Assembly (NCBI RefSeq): GCF_002236115.1
Contig: NZ_NIWT01000002.1
Location: forward strand, 896,828 to 960,827
From: Pseudomonas jessenii
GTDB taxonomy: Bacteria; Pseudomonadota; Gammaproteobacteria; Pseudomonadales; Pseudomonadaceae
DNA: 64,000 bases
Reading direction: 5' to 3'
Positions 61,124-64,000 of this stretch are shown here, piece after piece. The position numbers and the translations under genes were made by a program. The notes beneath the pieces are model-generated. The model was given only the letters and a program-made list of their open reading frames with translations, did not search any database and was not told the origin of the DNA. Every line of letters begins with the position of its first letter. Positions within the stretch are counted from its first letter, which is position 1.

Positions 61124-63328
61124 ATGGAAATCAAGGTCAACTTTCTCGACAACCTTCGACTTGAAGCCAAGTTCGACGACTTCACGGTGATTGCCGATCA
61201 ACCCATTCGCTACAAGGGCGATGGCTCGGCACCGGGGCCGTTCGATTACTTCCTGGCTTCGTCGGCGTTGTGTGCGGCGTACTTCGTGAAGCTGTATTGC
61301 GAAACTCGCAATATCCCCACCGAAAATATCCGCCTGTCGCAGAACAACATTGTTGATCCGGAAAACCGCTACAACCAGATTTTCAAGATTCAGGTTGAAT
61401 TGCCAGCGGACATTTCCGCCAAGGACCGTCAGGGGATCTTGCGCTCCATCGACCGTTGTACGGTAAAGAAGGTGGTGCAAACCGGGCCTGAGTTTGTGAT
61501 TGAAGAGGTCGAAAACCTCGACGCCGATGCCCAGGCGTTGCTGATGCCGCACTCGACCAGCGAGGCGGGCACCTACATTGTGGGCAAGGACCTGCCGCTG
61601 GAGCAAACCATCGCCAACATGTCGGGCATCCTGGCTGACCTGGGCATGAAGATTGAAATCGCTTCGTGGCGCAATATCGTTCCCAATGTGTGGTCGCTGC
61701 ACATCCGCGATGCGCACTCGCCAATGTGTTTTACCAACGGCAAAGGCGCGACCAAAGAAGGCGCGCTGGCATCGGCACTGGGCGAGTTTATCGAGCGGCT
61801 CAACTGCAACTTCTTCTACAACGATCAGTTCTGGGGCGAGGACATCGCCAACGCGGCGTTTGTGCATTACCCGGACGAGCGCTGGTTCAAGCCTGGCCCG
61901 AAGGACGAACTGCCGACTGAAATCCTCGACGAGTACTGCCTGAAGATTTACGACCGGGATGGCGAGTTGCGTGGTTCGCATCTGTACGACACCAACTCCG
62001 GCAACACCCAGCGCGGCATTTGTTCACTGCCGTTTGTGCGCCAGTCGGACAATGAGGCGGTGTACTTTCCGTCCAACCTGATCGAAAACCTGTTCCTGAG
62101 CAATGGCATGAGCGCCGGCAACACCCTGGCCGAAGCCCAGGTGCAGTGCCTGTCGGAGATCTTCGAGCGCGCGGTCAAACGCGAAATCCTCGAAGGCGAA
62201 ATGGCCCTGCCGGATGTGCCGCAGGAAGTACTGGCGAAATACCCGGGGATTCTGGCTGGTATCCAGGCCCTGGAAGAGCAGGGCTTCCCGGTGCTGGTCA
62301 AGGATGCATCGCTGGGCGGGGAGTTCCCGGTGATGTGTGTGACCTTGATGAACCCGCGTACCGGTGGCGTGTTTGCCTCGTTCGGCGCGCACCCCAGCCT
62401 GGAAGTGGCGCTGGAGCGCAGCCTGACGGAGCTGCTGCAAGGCCGCAGTTTCGAAGGCCTGAACGATCTGCCTCAGCCGACCTTCGAAGGTCAGGCGGTG
62501 ACTGAGCCGAACAACTTCGTCGAGCACTTTATCGATTCCAGCGGTGTGGTCTCGTGGCGCTTCTTTAGTGCAAAACCGGATTTTGAATTCGTTGAGTGGG
62601 ATTTCTCCGGTCAGGGCGAAAACTCCAATATCGAAGAGGCCGCGACCCTGTTCGGCATTCTCGAAGACATGGGTAAAGAAGTGTACATGGCAGTCTATGA
62701 GCACATTGGTGCCAAGGCCTGCCGCATTCTGGTGCCGGGTTACTCGGAAATTTATCCGGTAGAAGATTTGATCTGGGATAACACCAACAAAGCGCTGCAG
62801 TTCCGCGCTGACATCCTGAACCTGCACAGCCTGAGCAAAGTCGGCCTGAGATCGCTGGCCCAAGGTCTGGAAAACAGCGAGCTGGATGACTACACCGACA
62901 TCACCACTTTGATCGGCATCGAGTTCGACGACAACACGCCTTGGGGCAAGTTGACGATCCTGGAGCTGAGGCTGCTGATTTATCTCGCCTTGCAGAAGTT
63001 TGATCAGGCCAAGGATCTGGTGGAAGCCTTCTTGCAATACAACGACAATACCGTCGAGCGCGGCTTGTTTTATCAAGCCGTGAACGTCGTGCTGGAAATG
63101 CAGCTTGACGATGATCTGGAACTGAGCGACTACGAGGTCAACTTCCGCCGGATGTTCGGCAACGAGCGGATGGACGCGGCGATAGGGTCCGTGGATGGCA
63201 GCGTGCGATTCTATGGTCTGACGCCGACGAGCATGAAACTGGAAGGGCTCGACAGGCACCTTCGCCTGATCGAAAGCTACAAAAAGCTGCACATGGCGCG
63301 GGCGAGGGTGTCGGCTTTGTTCAACTGA
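61124..63328 (+). CDS. OsmC-YcaO fusion protein
   Basis: 734 residues. An OsmC-like domain (1-135) has the usual GDGSAPGPFDYFLASSALCAA segment. It is joined to a YcaO domain (about 170-490) with the ATP-binding signatures ALGEFIERLNCNFFYND and AEAQVQCLSEIFERAVKRE, and a helical C-terminal region (580-734) similar to that of E. coli YcaO. YcaO proteins are ATP-dependent cyclodehydratases. The E. coli one assists RimO modification of ribosomal protein S12, whereas OsmC proteins reduce organic peroxides. This fusion is common in Pseudomonas; its reaction is not established. A terminator follows at 63339 and the rrn leader after that. Confidence 0.9.
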   Translation: MEIKVNFLDNLRLEAKFDDFTVIADQPIRYKGDGSAPGPFDYFLASSALCAAYFVKLYCETRNIPTENIRLSQNNIVDPENRYNQIFKIQVELPADISAKDRQGILRSIDRCTVKKVVQTGPEFVIEEVENLDADAQALLMPHSTSEAGTYIVGKDLPLEQTIANMSGILADLGMKIEIASWRNIVPNVWSLHIRDAHSPMCFTNGKGATKEGALASALGEFIERLNCNFFYNDQFWGEDIANAAFVHYPDERWFKPGPKDELPTEILDEYCLKIYDRDGELRGSHLYDTNSGNTQRGICSLPFVRQSDNEAVYFPSNLIENLFLSNGMSAGNTLAEAQVQCLSEIFERAVKREILEGEMALPDVPQEVLAKYPGILAGIQALEEQGFPVLVKDASLGGEFPVMCVTLMNPRTGGVFASFGAHPSLEVALERSLTELLQGRSFEGLNDLPQPTFEGQAVTEPNNFVEHFIDSSGVVSWRFFSAKPDFEFVEWDFSGQGENSNIEEAATLFGILEDMGKEVYMAVYEHIGAKACRILVPGYSEIYPVEDLIWDNTNKALQFRADILNLHSLSKVGLRSLAQGLENSELDDYTDITTLIGIEFDDNTPWGKLTILELRLLIYLALQKFDQAKDLVEAFLQYNDNTVERGLFYQAVNVVLEMQLDDDLELSDYEVNFRRMFGNERMDAAIGSVDGSVRFYGLTPTSMKLEGLDRHLRLIESYKKLHMARARVSALFN

Positions 63329-63338
63329 TAGCGATAAC

Positions 63339-63363
63339 AAAAAAGCACCTTGGGTGCTTTTTT
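63339..63363 (+). terminator. terminator of the OsmC-YcaO gene
   Basis: Stem GCACC / GGTGC with A and T tracts on either side; followed by six T and more. Confidence 0.9.
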
Positions 63364-63450
63364 GTTTTTTGGCCGTCAGTCAATCGTCTGTGCACGTGGG
63401 CTGATTTTTTGGCTATGACATGGGTTGTGGCTGCCTATGGGGAAGCTCTT

Positions 63451-63484
63451 CTATATAGAGGGGCGTTCTGGCTCCTCTATATAG
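63451..63484. repeat. 11-bp perfect inverted repeat before the rrn promoters
   Basis: CTATATAGAGG and CCTCTATATAG flank 12 bases. No T run; not a normal terminator. It lies 62 bases upstream of the first rrn promoter and could be a protein site. Confidence 0.5.
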
Positions 63485-63545
63485 GCGTCCTATGGGTCGG
63501 TTTGCTGCATTCTGCAGGATATTGATAGAAAACCCGAATCAGTGC

Positions 63546-63573
63546 TTGACGGCAGATTGTAGATGTCTATAAT
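63546..63573 (+). promoter_or_regulatory. rrn promoter P1
   Basis: TTGACG, 16 bases, TATAAT; first of three tandem promoters of the rRNA operon. Confidence 0.8.
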
Positions 63574-63691
63574 TCGCACCACTTCCGGCGCAGTCGAAAC
63601 GGAAAACTCCTTGGTAAACAAAGAGTTACGCAGTTTTCGGCAGCGGGTTGCTTCAGTTCATCGAAGCCGACAGGGAGTTGAAAAAGAGGTG

Positions 63692-63719
63692 TTGACAGCA
63701 GCGTGTAACGCTGTAGAAT
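63692..63719 (+). promoter_or_regulatory. rrn promoter P2
   Basis: TTGACA, 16 bases, TAGAAT; followed by a GCCTCCCG discriminator-like stretch. Confidence 0.85.
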
Positions 63720-63811
63720 TCGCCTCCCGCTGATGAGAGATCTGAAGCGCAAGTGGTTGAAGTTGTTAAGGATTTCCAAGCGAAACTTTGAAAACTTCTG
63801 AAAATAATCAC

Positions 63812-63839
63812 TTGACAGCAAATGAGGCTGCTGTAGAAT
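63812..63839 (+). promoter_or_regulatory. rrn promoter P3
   Basis: TTGACA, 16 bases, TAGAAT followed by GCGCGCCTC, a GC-rich discriminator as expected for a stringently controlled rRNA promoter. Confidence 0.88.
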
Positions 63840-63875
63840 GCGCGCCTCGGTTGAGATGAAAGATCTTAACCAACC

Positions 63876-64000
63876 GCTCTTTAACAACTGAATCAAGCAA
63901 TTCGTGTGGGTGCTTGTGGAGTCAGACTGCTAGTCAACAGATTATCAGCATCACAAGTTACTCCGCGAGAAATCAAAGATGTAACCAACGATTGCTGAGC
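63876..64000 (+). other. rRNA operon leader with boxA antitermination site
   Basis: GCTCTTTAACA (63876-63886) matches boxA. The following 110 bases match my memory of the Pseudomonas 16S leader (GTGGGTGCTTGTGGAGTC, then CACAAGTTACTCCGCG). The 16S rRNA gene should begin shortly after the window; none of it is inside. Confidence 0.85.

Noticed and set aside
61106..63340. Long minus-strand frames opposite OsmC-YcaO
   Set aside because: Shadow of GC-biased third positions; the plus-strand protein has recognisable domains throughout.
1..64000. CRISPR arrays
   Set aside because: No regularly spaced short repeats seen; the tandem repeats at 41022-41056 have no spacers.

Overview
The window looks like a chromosome segment of a Pseudomonas of the fluorescens group. 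The evidence is a wss-type acetylated-cellulose operon, a Pseudomonas-style OsmC-YcaO fusion, and an rRNA operon leader at the right edge with three promoters of the same build followed by a boxA. Most of the window is accessory DNA stacked behind a tRNA-Pro(GGG) gene whose intact copy must lie off the left edge.

Architecture. Three copies of the tRNA-Pro 3' end lie in the same orientation at about 1020, 40920 and 58556. The first two each have a P4-type tyrosine integrase gene just to their left. Those two blocks (1-1064 and 39901-40964) align without gaps at an offset of exactly 39,900 bp, so 1065-40964 is one complete island next to a related neighbour whose right end is all we see. The third att copy is decayed and marks the right border of a 17.6-kb segment carrying integrase and RTX-protein debris, a few small genes and the wss operon. 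Right of it is ordinary chromosome: an aldehyde dehydrogenase, a LysR regulator, OsmC-YcaO and the rrn leader.

Island 1065-40964. The left part holds two tandem AraC regulators, a tripartite RND efflux pump, two paralogous TetR repressors and two paralogous 48-52-residue membrane peptides. Each peptide gene sits behind the same gap-free promoter block, and each TetR gene beside the same operator. The middle part holds a FadB-like enzyme, an SDR, a third TetR, and a DUF1329 / DUF1302 / MMPL / YCF48 envelope cassette, followed by a short PAS-MCP protein. The right part is an acyl-CoA type operon (acyl-CoA dehydrogenase, saccharopine-reductase-like enzyme, CoA ligase, SCP2-type thiolase), a DAO-type flavoenzyme, two Tat-type flavin amine oxidases each paired with a diheme cytochrome c, a fourth TetR, and a PhyH dioxygenase / RidA / EthD operon. 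A 24-bp imperfect palindrome (AAC, four bases, GTT core) recurs at four promoters of this part.

Reading the genes together, I infer that the island imports or exports and degrades a hydrophobic amine. The amine oxidases would pass electrons to cytochrome c (as known for the NicA2 family), RidA would handle imine or enamine products, and the CoA enzymes would shorten the carbon skeleton. The substrate cannot be read from the sequence.

Segment 40965-58597 encodes cellulose synthesis (WssA-E) and acetylation (WssF-I); no wssJ is present after wssI.
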